From Homalodisca vitripennis (lineage: Eukaryota; Arthropoda; Insecta; Hemiptera; Cicadellidae), in NCBI RefSeq assembly GCF_021130785.1, contig NC_060207.1, forward strand, positions 102,527,001 to 102,591,000: a stretch of DNA of 64,000 nt. Direction: 5' to 3'. Position numbers and translations under genes: made by a program. This document shows positions 27,864-38,808 of this stretch, piece after piece. Position 1 is the stretch's first letter; each line of letters begins with the position of its first letter. Under the pieces are notes generated by a model. The model was not told the origin of the DNA. It saw only the letters and a list, made by a program, of their open reading frames with translations, and did not search any database.

Positions 27864-30331
27864 ACACATACAGAGAGTTCACAAAAGGGTGTCACAAACT
27901 TCTGTTACTGATAGTACTCATCATTGCAAACAATAAATGTCACATAAACATGGTCAAGAAATACCTCGTTTAGCCGCCATTTTGTGTCTTTTATTTAAAA
28001 AATTATTATCTCATAAGATAGATAAGCTTTGACACATAGGTATAAATAAATAAGAGGAAAATTAAAAAAATGTTGTGTTATTTTCTTTAATAACAAAGTC
28101 AACTAACATAATAAAAAACCAGTATAGTTATAAAAAATTTACTAAATGCTAACTATTTCAGCAATTTTATTACAAATCCAAAGGTATTTATTTCAACAAA
28201 ATCCGTCAATGCATAGGTGAACACAATCACTTTAAATGTATGCTTGCACAAGCTGGAAGCAGCAAACATTTTGTCTTTTTATAGGCATCAGGTGTTTTAC
28301 TTAGGTTATACACATTTTTAAAGATACCAACTATTTTGAAATTTGTATAACAATTCCAACTGTACTTATTTCAACAAAATCCCTTTACCCATAAGCGAGC
28401 ATGACCACTTTAAAGATACACTTCCACAAGCCGAGAGCGCCAATCATCTCACACACAGAGAGAGGTATCAATTATTTGTTGCAAAAAATCCTGTTTTGAG
28501 GGACGGATAAACATAGTTTAAAAATAACACCATTACATGGCATATCATTTTAAATTTCTTGATAAAAAAGAATTTGAAAACTAAAGGTTTTAAAAGCATA
28601 CACAGTGGCTTCAACAATAAAGTCCAGATACCGTACATTGTTGTATTAAGTGAAAGGTCAACTAAATACATAATGTTTACCACCGTAACATACTGTAAGC
28701 GTTTGTCTGACTTTATCAAACATAACGTTTAATTAAATTTTAAATTTGTTTAAATGGTGCTTATTTTGAACAGGGTGATCAAAAGACTGATTTCTCAAGT
28801 TGGTCTCAGCAAGATATTTAATTTGGTGCCTCACTTGATGGGTCATCCCGTTTCAAATTTTTTAGTTAATTCCTCACATCTATTTTGTATGATATGCATG
28901 TCTGAAGTCCACCAAATATATTCTGATTTAATGTTATTACATAACCTACAAATTTTTTAATTCTCAACTTTAGGGTTATTAACGTAATGTTGATGGACTG
29001 CCTAATTCACCTGTTATCTGAAGCAGGACTGGACACGCCACAGTTGTTGACGTGCTGGTATAAACGTGTATGTGGCATGTTACAGGGTCTAGAGGGACGC
29101 TCTAATAACCCAGTATCAGTGCTGGTGGACTGTCTAACTCACCCAGGTGCTGATGCAGGACTGGACACGCCACAACTGCTGAGGTGGCGCCCTCATGCTG
29201 ATAAGGCTGTAGATCACATTGTATTGGGCAAGGGTCCTCCTGGTGGTGCCTGGCAGGTAACCTCATTTTCTTTTATTTCTGTGCATATATGCTATAAAGT
29301 TCAAAGTGACGTAATGTTATATTTCAGTTGGTAGCGTTTCATATGAATTTAAGCTAGCTTTGAATCCATTTAACTATGGTAACAAATTTTATATAGTTCC
29401 TATCAGAACAAGATTTACTTTCCTTACACGCTGTCTCTCTTACAGGCAATGGATGGGAATGTGTTGACGATAAGTCTCAATTCATGGATGGAACTCCCTG
29501 GATTGGAGTTCCGGCGTTGGGAGGCTCGCAACGGCAGCCCCGTGACATCCACTCGCCGTGTACCTGTGGCCTCAGTTGCTGCCTACTACAGAGACTATGT
29601 TAGGCTCATGAGACTCTCCAAGTACTTCCGCAGTGGAGTGGTTGTTACCTCTGTTCGCCCAATTGGAGGGCTTGCCTCTCAGGTGTATATACTATCCAAA
29701 CCACGTATTGACTACCACTGTGTATTATTAAAATACTCAATTAGTCTACATTTATTCTGCTCAATACTTAAATAGGCTTAAGTTGTAATATCCAATTATA
29801 AACAATAAACAGTACCTAATCGCATCACTCTACTGCGTTACTCTGTATATTCAATTTTATTTGTTCTTTGGGCATTCTTTGCAAAGATTGTTATCTTTAG
29901 TAAGAGGGGTAAGATGAATTAGAGGATAGTTTAGATAAAAGTTTAATTATGAAGAGATTAGGTCTAACCTGAAGAGATTGGTCAATAACCTGTCTCAGAT
30001 TTATTATTGCTTTAGTCTCTTTATTATGGTTTCGCTGATCAGTCAAGTAAGGTACTGGAATGGTAAAATATGGGGAACAGGTTTGCAAGACAGTCATAAA
30101 TTTCTTCTTTCAAGAGAAGTGAGTTATTGTACTACTCTATTGTGAGCTATTGTATCGTATTATATTCTTGTATAACTGACTAGACGATATTTGAAATTAT
30201 TTACTACAATATGGTTACTTATGAGAATCCACAGTAAAAGTTGAATACCAAACAATGTTCCCAAACAAATACTATATTGCATCAGTCTACAACAATGAAT
30301 TATTCTATAAAACTAAAATTCATCTTTCACG

Positions 30332-30366
<35 letters not shown>

Positions 30367-33300
30367 CTTTATTTACAATTTCATCAAGAAAATGTAATGG
30401 CGTCAAAATACAGAATTGTCTTCATGCTTCTTGCTTTACAAAATTAGTAGGTTTGTGTCATGGTGAAGAATTCCTCCAATGTGTATAGCGGTCGTTCCAC
30501 CAGCCAGTCCTGTAGTTGTCTCTTCAGTTGTTGGGTGTTCAGGTTCTTCAGTGATTCTGGTAGTGCATTATACAGTTTACGTCCGATGTACGACGGCTTC
30601 TTGCTGTACTGTGTAGTGTGGTGTAGTGGAAGTATGTAGTCTTTTGCTCGTCTCGTGTTGTAGTGGTGGATATTCTCCCCTCGTCTGTAGTCCTGCTGGT
30701 GTGTGTGGGTAACAACAGTGTGGATATAGAGACTTATCACTGTTAGAATTCCTAGTGCTTTGAAAGATTCTCTACAACTCTCTGTTGGTTTTAGATCAGC
30801 AAGTGTTCTTATTGCTTTCTTTTGTAGGACTAGGATTCTATTTAGGTTTTGTTTGGTTGTGCCACCCCACACTATCAAACCATACCTAATGTGGGATTCA
30901 ATCAAGGCGTAGTAGGCTGCTTTCGCTATATCGAGTCCTCCAATCCACTTCATTCTTCTCACAACAAAAACTCCTGATGCCAGCTTCTTGCTCAAATTAT
31001 TGACATGAGTAGTCCAGGAAAGATCAGAGTCTATGGTAACTCCCAGTAATTTGGCTTCTTTTTCTACCAAGAGATCAGGAATTTTTGGTATCTCGTCCAG
31101 TCGCCTACTAAAGTTTATGCAGGTTGTCTTTTTTGGATTTATTACCAGGTCGTTTTGGAGACAGTAGTGAAGTGTTTCTTGCGTTGATGATATTATGTCA
31201 GAGTGGAGCTCTTCAGCAGTATTTGTGGTTAGAAGGAGAGTAGTGTCATCGGCATACATTACAGAGTTATAATTTATGGAATTTGGAAAATCATTGGTAA
31301 AAAGGACAAACAGAAAAGGGCCCAAAACTGAGCCTTGTGGTACTCCTCTATTTGAGGGTTGAAAGGTGGATTTGAAGGATGTCTTCTTACCATTTGTTGA
31401 TGTTTGTAATTCTACAAGCTGTTGGCGTCCTTCTAGGTAACTCGCTATCCAGTTCCCCGACCCTCCCCTGACACCTAATATAATTTTTTAGTGGGGGAGG
31501 AGGCGAGATAACTCGCAGTTTAGAGATTAAATATAATTGATGTACTCTAAAAAAACTCAAACAAAATTATTAATATTTTGGTATAGCCTAGAGTGTAAAA
31601 TTATTATGATCTAAATTCTAATTTGAATTAGGTTGAAAATGGTGTGTTTCCACAGCCAGGGGAGATTGACTCGGAGGCGGAGACTGCCACCTGTCACTGT
31701 CACTGTCACTGTCACATGTCTGCGCGGTGGGCAGTGGAGGGCTACGACACAGTCACCAACGCACCATTCTTATATGTCTGTCGCTCAGTCGTGCTGGCCA
31801 CAGGCTCTACAGATCTGCACAACTTTCTAAACGTTCCAGGAGAGCTCTCCCATCCATCCTGGGTCTTCCATGATCTTGCAGATTTTGAAAAGGCATTGAT
31901 TGAATTGGTCAAGGAAAACCCAGGTATTAAAGAAGGTAGGAGAGTAACCAACAATTTGGAATATTTATTAAGATAATATTAACCTACCTATTGACACCTA
32001 AATATTCTATGTTTGCAAGAATTGAATTTTGAATTATGCATAATGTAAATGGAACAAAATGGTTGAGACACTACTTAAAATGTTAAGATTGTACTATCAG
32101 GTAATATGAAGCATATTTTCCTTCTTCTTTGTTTATTACCATGTCATCAGCAGCTATTAAAAATCATTCTCTTGCCAATGTGACTCTCTATTTAGGTAGA
32201 TGATTTGCAGGTTTTGATCACTTGCTTGCTGGAAGTTTGTCATGGTAATTTCACGTACTTAATTTGTTTATATGTCATTGGTGCTATGCTTATAGCCACT
32301 AAATAATTATTTCAGAGTCAATTAATGTATATTTTGTTATTTTCCTTCCCATCATGCAGGATTTCTATAAGTTCATTTTTATAATAAGCTAAAAATATTT
32401 TTTATTACATTAGTACTTATTTCACTGAATAAAGGAACATATATTTCTATTTTTGGCAGCATGAACACCTAGTTTTGCTAATACTTGTTCTACCAAATAG
32501 TTTGAAGCTTAACAAAGGTCCACAACATCTTAATATTGATTACACAACTTGATATTTTTATAAGTAACATAATATATGAATCAGATACCCAATATTTATA
32601 TTTTCTCAAAATACTACATATTTCAAATATGGTTTACAATTTTATACATGAGTTCAAAAATTAAAATTAAAGCGCAATTACAAAAGTTTAACGATTTATT
32701 TTGTAGCAACGTAAATTTAAACTTTCTTCTGAATATTATGAATTTTAAAATACAGAAACCTAAAACAGTCTTATGATTTTTGATAAATGAAATAAGGTAT
32801 TTAAAATATCATAATATATTTGTTTTAAATTCCAGTGCCAGTAAGATTTCTCAATTGGGTCCTAAATTCAACAACTGTCCAATCAGTTAATTATAAAAAT
32901 TCTGTGTTATTGAGTAAATGTCAGGAGAAATGAAACTATCGAGATAATTGATATTGAGTAAGAATTTAATAAATTAATTTATGAATGCTTCTTTTATATA
33001 ATAGTTTCAAAATATGTTGTAATAGAATCTATGTTTTAAACCAACAACCATTTAGTAATGATGGCACAACGGTTTAAAAATGTACATATAGCAGTAAATA
33101 TTGTTATAGTGCTCATATATTCAGTCCAACTCAAAGATTCATTTTGATCAATTTTAAATTTACAGTAATGCAAACAATAACTCCATTATACTCTGTGCTT
33201 GCAGGCTATCGGACAGTGGATCCAGTGTGTATTGTGGGTGCTGGACTCAGTGCTGCAGATGCAGTTCTCTCCTCGAGGTTTCATTCACTCCCAATCATCC

Positions 33301-35204
33301 ACATCTTCAGGAGAGCTGAGGTCTCCCCGGAGAGGACTCTCCCCGAGAACATGTATCCTGAATATCACAAGGTAGAATACTGTCACAATCTTAATTTGCT
33401 CAAAATGAATTTTACTAATATGACTAGCAGTTTTACTTGAATGGGTTTTAACGTGATAGAAGTAAATAGCAGAATAAAACTGAATGTAAAAACAATGATT
33501 TATTTTAGGTTCACCAGATGATGAGATCGGGTGGAGAGGGATATCCTGAGTACTCTGCATTCCCTCAACACAAAGTGGTTGACATCTCGGCAGGAGATGG
33601 TAAGAAGGTGACTACTGTTTCCCCTAGTGGTCTACAAGTAGTACACCAGGTTAGCCTCATGGCTGTACTCATCGGTTCTCGACCCGACCTCTCCTTCCTG
33701 CCTCCAGAGTTTCAGGATGGCCAGACATTGGCGGTGAGTCTGGTTTAATCATTAATGCTTGCTATCAAACGCATTTGTCATTTATTTTGTTTAAAGTACC
33801 TTTGTTATACCTGATGTTTGTTTGGAGTATATTCTTAATTTTCTTGCAGGTACCTAGTGACAATAAATAATCCTAGTTTTTTTTTAGGAGTTAAACAATG
33901 TATAATCCACTGCATCATTAATCCAGTGAAAATTAGATTATTTTCATTACTTTATTTATGACTCTTAAATATTTTTAACTAAGGCAAAATCATAAAGAAC
34001 TTTTAATTTGATAATTTAAAAAGTACATCAGGTGCTGACTAAATTTACTATGTAATAACCAGAGTACAAGCAGGTGATACTAAAGACGGAGTCAGTCCAA
34101 CCAATGCTTAGGTGGCCAAACTAACGTTAGGGGTTTCGTAACCCAACCAATGTCAATTGTTTTGGTATCATTTGTTTCACCTCTTCATACTCATACGTAT
34201 GGACAAATTTTAATTTGCTATTCAGAAAGTGAAAAGTAACAATACGAATAAATAGCTCTCATCTAAAGAATCAAGAAGTATATTGTCATTAAATACACAA
34301 GTGTACAATAGACATTGTCATGAATATAGTAATCGTGTACTATAAATAAAAAACTATATTACAATACAATTATTTTCCTTTAAGTGTTTCATTTATTTGT
34401 GATCTGAAGGTAAACATTATTCTAGTGTTAAAAATTAAAAAGTGAAAGTACCAGCAGTGTGACTAAAAACCTTCAATGTACCATGGGAGGGGTTTCTTAA
34501 TAATGTTCGTTCTCTAAAAGAAAAAGTATTAAAATTTTAAGCATGTGCTTGCTTTTATAATTTTCACCTAACCTCTCCCCAGAATGTTAGTGAAATACTG
34601 GATTATTCAATGAATATAAAAATACAGAAGATCTTTATTAAACTTATGTTATAACATTTTTATAGTGCAGAAAAGAAAATAGACTATACAGAAGAAATAA
34701 AATGCATAACTCACCAGTGTTAAATGAATCCAGTGAAATAAGATATAAAACATAACCATAGCTGACATACAATTTAAAATATGGGAACAAATTTAAGTTA
34801 TTGTTGATGTTTTAAAAGATTTATATCTATACATTAATTTTCCAATTTTTTGTATCTAAAGTTTTCAAAAAAATTGTAGATCTACTAATGCATTTCAATT
34901 ATTGCTCTGCAATGAACTACCACAGTTAGTTAAATTTTCTATTTCTATGTAAATAGTTTATATACACCTAATTGATTAATTATACTGTTCACAGGTGGAC
35001 CCCGAGAGAACATTAGACTGTCGGTCAAATCCAATCTCAGTGGATCCCTGGTCTCACAGTGTGAGTGGGGCCCCGGTAGGGCTGTACGCTATGGGACCAC
35101 TCAGCGGGGATAACTTTGTACGGTTCCTGTTGGGTGGGGCTCTCGCTATCGCAAGTGACATATATAGTGAGAGGAAGGAGCTGTCTCCTCCTCACTGCAT
35201 CTAA
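22753..35204 (+). CDS. OSGIN: Oxidative stress-induced growth inhibitor (OSGIN1/2) homologue, 8 coding exons
   Basis: Known: OSGIN proteins are FAD/NAD(P)-binding, flavin-monooxygenase-like factors induced by oxidative stress that restrain growth; human OSGIN1 is also called OKL38. Seen: exons 22753-22825, 24780-24937, 29086-29256, 29446-29682, 31632-31923, 33205-33371, 33509-33733 and 34995-35204, all with GT/AG borders, join without frame break to 510 residues (514 with an alternative exon-5 donor), within the range of vertebrate OSGINs. A dinucleotide-binding VVVVGNGPSG lies at about residues 21-30, VLGKGPPGGAW near 124-134, and a second Rossmann-type VCIVGAGLSAADA at about 318-330. The start matches the family, which begins shortly before the first GxGxxG. 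A poly(A) signal follows at 35277. Whether it is OSGIN1 or OSGIN2 is undecided; insects usually have one co-orthologue. Promoter not located. Confidence 0.93.
24780..24937 (+). CDS. OSGIN: OSGIN exon 2
   Basis: The acceptor is CTCGCAG and the donor CAG|GTTGGT. It encodes about residues 25-77, beginning NGPSGLGLSYMLAGNWPYY, which completes the dinucleotide-binding motif and matches the strongly conserved N-terminus of OSGIN. The phase is 0 at its end. Confidence 0.93.
25021..26399. mobile_element. piggyBac-like non-autonomous element in OSGIN intron 2
   Basis: The ends are perfect inverted repeats, CCCTTTGAGTGCCAC at 25024-25038 and its complement at 26381-26395. The right end is followed by TTAA (26396-26399); the left has GTTA where TTAA is expected, one mutation away. 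A second, subterminal inverted repeat (TGCATAAAGTGCCA on the left, its complement near 26,345-26,360) strengthens the call. TTAA and CCCTTTGAGTG-type ends are usual for piggyBac. No transposase is recognisable inside. Confidence 0.75.
25261..25563. mobile_element. Nested hairpin MITE
   Basis: Arms of roughly 45-50 bp at 25261-25310 and 25510-25563 are inverted copies sharing CACTATTTTTGGACGAGTTT and the following TTCCTTATC, then AAAATAAA. The element is about 300 bp, lies inside the piggyBac-like element and so inserted into it or formed part of it. It has no coding content; open frames over it are produced by the palindrome. The target duplication is unclear. Confidence 0.65.
27794..27868. 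repeat. (AC)n microsatellite
   Basis: About 32 uninterrupted AC units run to 27858, then interrupted units with a T. It lies in OSGIN intron 2. Confidence 0.98.
28145..28445. repeat. Two diverged copies of a dispersed repeat, 177 bp apart
   Basis: Copies at about 28145-28270 and 28322-28445 share, in order, AACTATTT, TATTTCAACAAAATCC, CCACTTTAAA or CACTTTAAA, and CACAAGC. They lie in OSGIN intron 2. No coding content or termini are visible. Confidence 0.65.
28974..29060 (+). pseudogene. Decayed partial duplicate of OSGIN exon 3
   Basis: The segment, preceded by its own acceptor-like TTCTCAACTTTAG, matches the live exon at a constant offset of 132 bp over GCAGGACTGGACACGCCACA and around it. 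In the homologous frame it reads MDCLIHLLSEAGLDTPQLL against VDCLTHPGADAGLDTPQLL in the live exon. Its 5' part is shortened by about 20 bases, and reading from its own acceptor meets TAA at once. It sits in intron 2 immediately before the real acceptor (29085), and the frame is open from 28987 into the live exon, so occasional inclusion as an extended exon is conceivable. Most likely a dead tandem duplicate. Confidence 0.8.
29086..29256 (+). CDS. OSGIN: OSGIN exon 3
   Basis: Acceptor ATGTTACAG, donor CAG|GTAACC, 57 codons, phase 0 at both ends (residues 78-134). It begins GLEGRSNNPVSVLVDCL, as in other OSGINs, and ends with VLGKGPPGGAWQ, the most conserved stretch of the family. Confidence 0.93.
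29446..29682 (+). CDS. OSGIN: OSGIN exon 4
   Basis: Acceptor TCTCTCTTACAG, donor CAG|GTGTAT, 79 codons (residues 135-213). It encodes AMDGNVLTISLNSWMELPG and the VASVAAYYRDYVRLMRL region that is conserved in OSGIN and flavin monooxygenase-like relatives. Confidence 0.92.
30332..31491 (-). mobile_element. 5'-truncated non-LTR retrotransposon in OSGIN intron 4
   Basis: On the - strand, opposite to the host gene, it holds the C-terminal part of a reverse transcriptase, an AATAAA just before the end, and a 3' tail of about seven TGAT units (30332-30360), as in CR1/Jockey-type elements. The 5' end is lost inside the RT near 31,491. No clear target-site duplication was found. Confidence 0.85.
30444..31484 (-). 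pseudogene. Reverse transcriptase C-terminal fragment (non-LTR)
   Basis: The frame is open over the last 293 residues and extends upstream to about 31,484, giving GVPQGSVLGP just before the annotated methionine. YADD, the catalytic motif of RT, lies at 31245-31256. Further on, LGVTIDSDLSWTTHV and the SHIRYGLIVWGG and LVLQKKAIRTL motifs of the RT thumb and C-terminal region are clear. The fingers domain and endonuclease are missing through 5' truncation. The uninterrupted frame over nearly 350 codons implies a recent insertion. It cannot be expressed as a functional element. Confidence 0.88.
31632..31923 (+). CDS. OSGIN: OSGIN exon 5, with a (Cys-His)4 insertion
   Basis: Acceptor GAATTAG before GTTGAAAATGG. 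It encodes VENGVFPQPGEIDSEAE, then a CHCHCHCH stretch from four TGTCAC units (31692-31715), then the conserved WAVEGYDTVTNAPFLYVCR and VVLATGSTDLHNFLNVPGE. Two donors are in phase: 31923 (CAG|GTATTA) and 31935 (AAG|GTAGGA), the latter adding four residues, IKEG. Both keep the frame into exon 6. Confidence 0.9.
33205..33371 (+). CDS. OSGIN: OSGIN exon 6
   Basis: Acceptor CTGTGCTTGCAG, donor AAG|GTAGAA. It encodes about residues 311-366, containing the second Rossmann-type nucleotide-binding motif VCIVGAGLSAADA, then IIHIFRRAEVSPERTLPENMYPEYHK. Confidence 0.93.
33509..33733 (+). CDS. OSGIN: OSGIN exon 7
   Basis: Acceptor TTATTTTAG, donor GCG|GTGAGT, 75 codons (residues 367-441). It begins VHQMMRSGGEGYPEYSAFPQ and includes VLIGSRPDLSFLP, both typical of OSGIN. 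Confidence 0.92.
34995..35204 (+). CDS. OSGIN: OSGIN exon 8 (terminal)
   Basis: Acceptor CTGTTCACAG. It encodes the last 69 residues plus TAA, including SVDPWSHSVSGAPVGLYAMG and the family-typical PLSGDNFVRFLLGGALA near the C-terminus. Confidence 0.93.
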   Translation: MDPERTLDCRSNPISVDPWSHSVSGAPVGLYAMGPLSGDNFVRFLLGGALAIASDIYSERKELSPPHCI

Positions 35205-35276
35205 CATACATGTATGACAATAGCAGCCTTCACCAACCCAGGCGTACATTCACTGATGTCACACTTGAAACTGAAC

Positions 35277-35282
35277 AATAAA
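35277..35282 (+). terminator. Poly(A) signal of the OSGIN gene
   Basis: AATAAA lies 73 bases after the stop codon and is followed within about 40 bases by a GT-rich stretch. The 3' UTR would be short. Confidence 0.7.
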
Positions 35283-35299
35283 CAATACAAACAGAGTTC

Positions 35300-37920
35300 A
35301 ATATGGGTTCTTTTGATTATTCTCTCTTGTAGTTTGTACCGAGATGATTTACAAACACGTATTTTATAAAATAAATATTAACAATAGCTAAAATTAATAT
35401 AAATTGTAACATAATAAAACATTAGTTTAGTTTTTTGGTAGGGCTGTTTGTATGATAGTAGCATTGTAAATTTTTTCACTAAATACTTTTATTTAAAACT
35501 GATTCCAATTCAGTAACAAAACCCTTTGGACATCCCAAGAATTGAACCAGTGACTTTCTAGCTCGAAAGTGGTATTTTTACATAGGCAACAAAGCAAGCC
35601 TCATAAGGAAGTACCAAATCATGATCTCATCCAAATAGTACTTTGAAAATTCTCTTCTGTTTTAGAAAGGACAACATAGTTTTGTATGTAATTCACCTTA
35701 AATTTATTTTAATCTTCTTATAATAAAAAAAAATAGTAACCTTTTATAAGTTCTTGCTCAGTGAAATAGATATATTCTTATGAACTACGAATTAATCTCG
35801 TGCTTTTCTAAGATAATTTATAAGCATGTATCTGTAATTAAAATATCTCAATAGTTTTAAAATTTTAATTTGAAATATTTTTTTATATCTAGGGAGGAAA
35901 AGTCATTAAGTAATCTTATAACAATGTTCACTTATGTTTAACTAACTACACAACTTTCACATGGCAAAATCGTTTAGTTGATACCTACCTACAATACATG
36001 TTAAACCATTAAACTTTCTAAATTCATAGCTCAAAAATTAATTTAATTTAATTTTCAGTAATGAAAAGGAAACTGAAAATTTTATTACAGAATGATTAGT
36101 TTCTTGTTACTAGAAAACAATAATAGTTTCTTTTGGCTTTCACCAAGTTTTGAGTGTGACTAATTTGAATGTACCATTGTAATCCTGTAAACTGTATATA
36201 ATAATATAGACTAGATGTACATAGTACCCCTCTTGCCTCTGTGATATAAACAAACTGACACGTTACATTAATGTTGTTTAAAAAGTCATATAATAATTTA
36301 TTGGTCTCTGTTAGGATAACATGACTATTTGTTAGAGATAAACTGATTTGTTATATTTTTTATCTTGTAAATGTTTATATAATTTTAAAAATTGTTTCAA
36401 AAAATGTTTTGGTGATATAAACTGCTTTAACATCTGGGCACATGACAATATATATATTATCTACTTGTATTTCACTTTCAGAGCAAGGGTGATGCTTAAT
36501 TGTATTTTAAATGCACATATAATATAAATGCTTTAGAATTTTGTTATATTTTAGTTTCCAATAGCAATTAATATATATTATTAACATTATAAGTGAAGCA
36601 AACTTGAAATATGTGTATACTTTAAAATGTTTTTCCAATACTATAAATGCTCCCAATTAATATGCTATGTTATAAAATACACAATTTGTTGACAATAATT
36701 TTAATGTTGTTTTCAAATAGAAATTCATAATTTTAAATGCAAAACAAATTCAGTACAATGTAATTTTTTATTACAGTTCATATTAAATCATTATAAAAAG
36801 CAGATACTAAATATTTGCTCTCTATTAAATGACTTTTCAGTATTTTTAGTAATACATAATTTAATAATGAAAACATATTAGGATTCAATGTCTCTTTATT
36901 TTATCTTTTAAGAAACTAATTTTAAACCACATGATCTGTTGTTGTACTCTGCTAAGGTTTAGTTGTTACATACAAGCAAATAATGCATACAAGTCATATT
37001 GTTGTTTTGTTAAGTTTTCATTTATAAGTAACTGGTTACTGTAAATGTGTAATTTTGTTTTCATACAAAAATACAAGAAGATATTTTATGGAACTCAATA
37101 TATTAAGAGCATTGTAATTTAAATAAACGCATGGTTTACCCATGTCTACAAAGTTTGTTTTAGAAAGAACAAATATTTCAAATAACACTACTGACTTTAA
37201 TCTTTTATACTCGTATTACAATAATATCTACTTGTTTTAAATATACAAATAAAAAACCAACAAGAATACAGAATCTATTAGTGCATTTACATATGGTCTG
37301 ATATATGTGAGCTAGAGCAACATTCCCATATAGTGCCCTGGAGCTTGTGATATGATACTAGATAGTCTGGAGTGGAGATTAGCATTTCATTGTTTAAATA
37401 CTGAAGTAATTTGTTTTATTGTGTAGTCTATGCTTTTTTATTATTAAATTTTATTTTTTTAACAGAAAATATTGTTTTATTTCTTACCTAACACACCAAA
37501 CTGTATTGCAAGTCATATTTATTGAAATGGATGATATAGCAGATACACTTTTCATTGAGATTTGGTTATTAACAAATTAGTTTTATTTCATTAGGGAAAT
37601 AAAATAACCTTGATATTCTATTGCTTTCAAAAGATGTATAATTAAATTACACACTACTGTTTATTAGTTTTAAATATCTATGAGTGAGTGGATAAATGTT
37701 ATTTAATGAAAGAAGGTACCAATCTTAAGGAACATTACTTATGATAATCTACTACAGAAATGTTACTTAGTACCAACATTGATTACAACATAATTAAGAA
37801 TAATACGGTTATAAATTTGAAAAAAACCATTCACCAAACTAAAACATTCTTCAATGCTTTTTTGAAGATATATTAATTATTATACCAATAAGAATACCTC
37901 ACAACTTGAATATTAATATG
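35300..37920. other. Intergenic AT-rich sequence, nothing recognised
   Basis: No open frame of note, no tandem array and no terminal repeats were seen. Distal alternative 3' UTR sequence of OSGIN cannot be excluded. Confidence 0.4.
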
Positions 37921-37929
37921 CTCCATAAG

Positions 37930-38480
37930 CAAGAACCAAGAGGAAAGAAAGGAAGTGACAAATCCTCTTCTAAAGGGCAGCCTATTGCCATGCACTTAAG
38001 CCTCAATGGCCACTTTTTTATTTAGAGCTATCCGTAAACCATTCAAACTCCGCTGGTGGAAGAGGTCTTTTTCCCTCTGACCAAGCTTCCCCAGAAAGTA
38101 TCACAATCCAGAAAAGCGTGTCAAAGGAAAATCTTTGAGGCATCTGATCAGAGACATGTGCAAAGCATTCCCTTGAATCAAGATGCTAATTTTGCAGTGC
38201 CTCCAGTTGTAACCCAAGATCAATCAAACCCCCACCTGCTTAAGACGGTAGGCACTCCTGACTATACCATGAATGACAATGTCCAGGAGGCGAGGTTGAG
38301 ACAGCACTCTAAGCTGTACCCGGTGCACTTGGAAAGGTCCTAGTGACAGCAGCAAGCCATACGTTGTATACTAGCGAGACTAGCTACCGCTATCCTGGTC
38401 TCCGTTTTTGGCCACCAGACAACAGCCCCAAACATTAGTCCAGATCTAACCACAGAGACATAAAGCCATTACAGAAAGCA
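37930..38480 (-). pseudogene. Non-LTR retrotransposon remnant: RT C-terminus and start of RNase H
   Basis: Read on the - strand with frameshifts, the fragment gives VVRSGLMFGAVVWWPK then ASIQRMACC, the conserved end of a non-LTR reverse transcriptase, then TTPSAALECCLNL, and further on PAEFEWFTDSSK, which resembles the first RNase H motif (the usual TDGSK has become TDSSK). Several stops and frameshifts are present. Known: an RNase H after the RT is typical of I-, R1- and LOA-type elements and some Jockey-related ones. The fragment is old. An open frame on the + strand over it is a shadow. Confidence 0.7.
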
Positions 38481-38808
38481 ACAGTTACAGAGACTTATAT
38501 CTTTGTTTGCTTGATAATGGAAACAATTAGGAGAGATTTATAAAGGTTCATGCATGCTCGGATTTATCGTTAGACCTACTCTAGGAAACTCAGGTTTAAT
38601 CAATGACAGCTGTCTAAACAAGCTCGGCTCAAATAAGGGAGGGATTTACCTGTGGTCAAATATTCAGTTGCTGAGAGACGGTCTATAAAAACTTGAGTTT
38701 ATAAGAAAAACTGGTTGTTAAGCTTGTTTTTAGACCAGAGACAGCCTTAGATTGCTTATTTCAGACCCCTACTTAGACCACCTGCAGGCTGGTCTAAGAT
38801 TGAATATA

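Noticed and set aside
38056..38343. A 95-residue + strand open frame
   Set aside because: The opposite strand encodes the non-LTR RT/RNase H remnant, which explains the composition; the + strand frame is its shadow.
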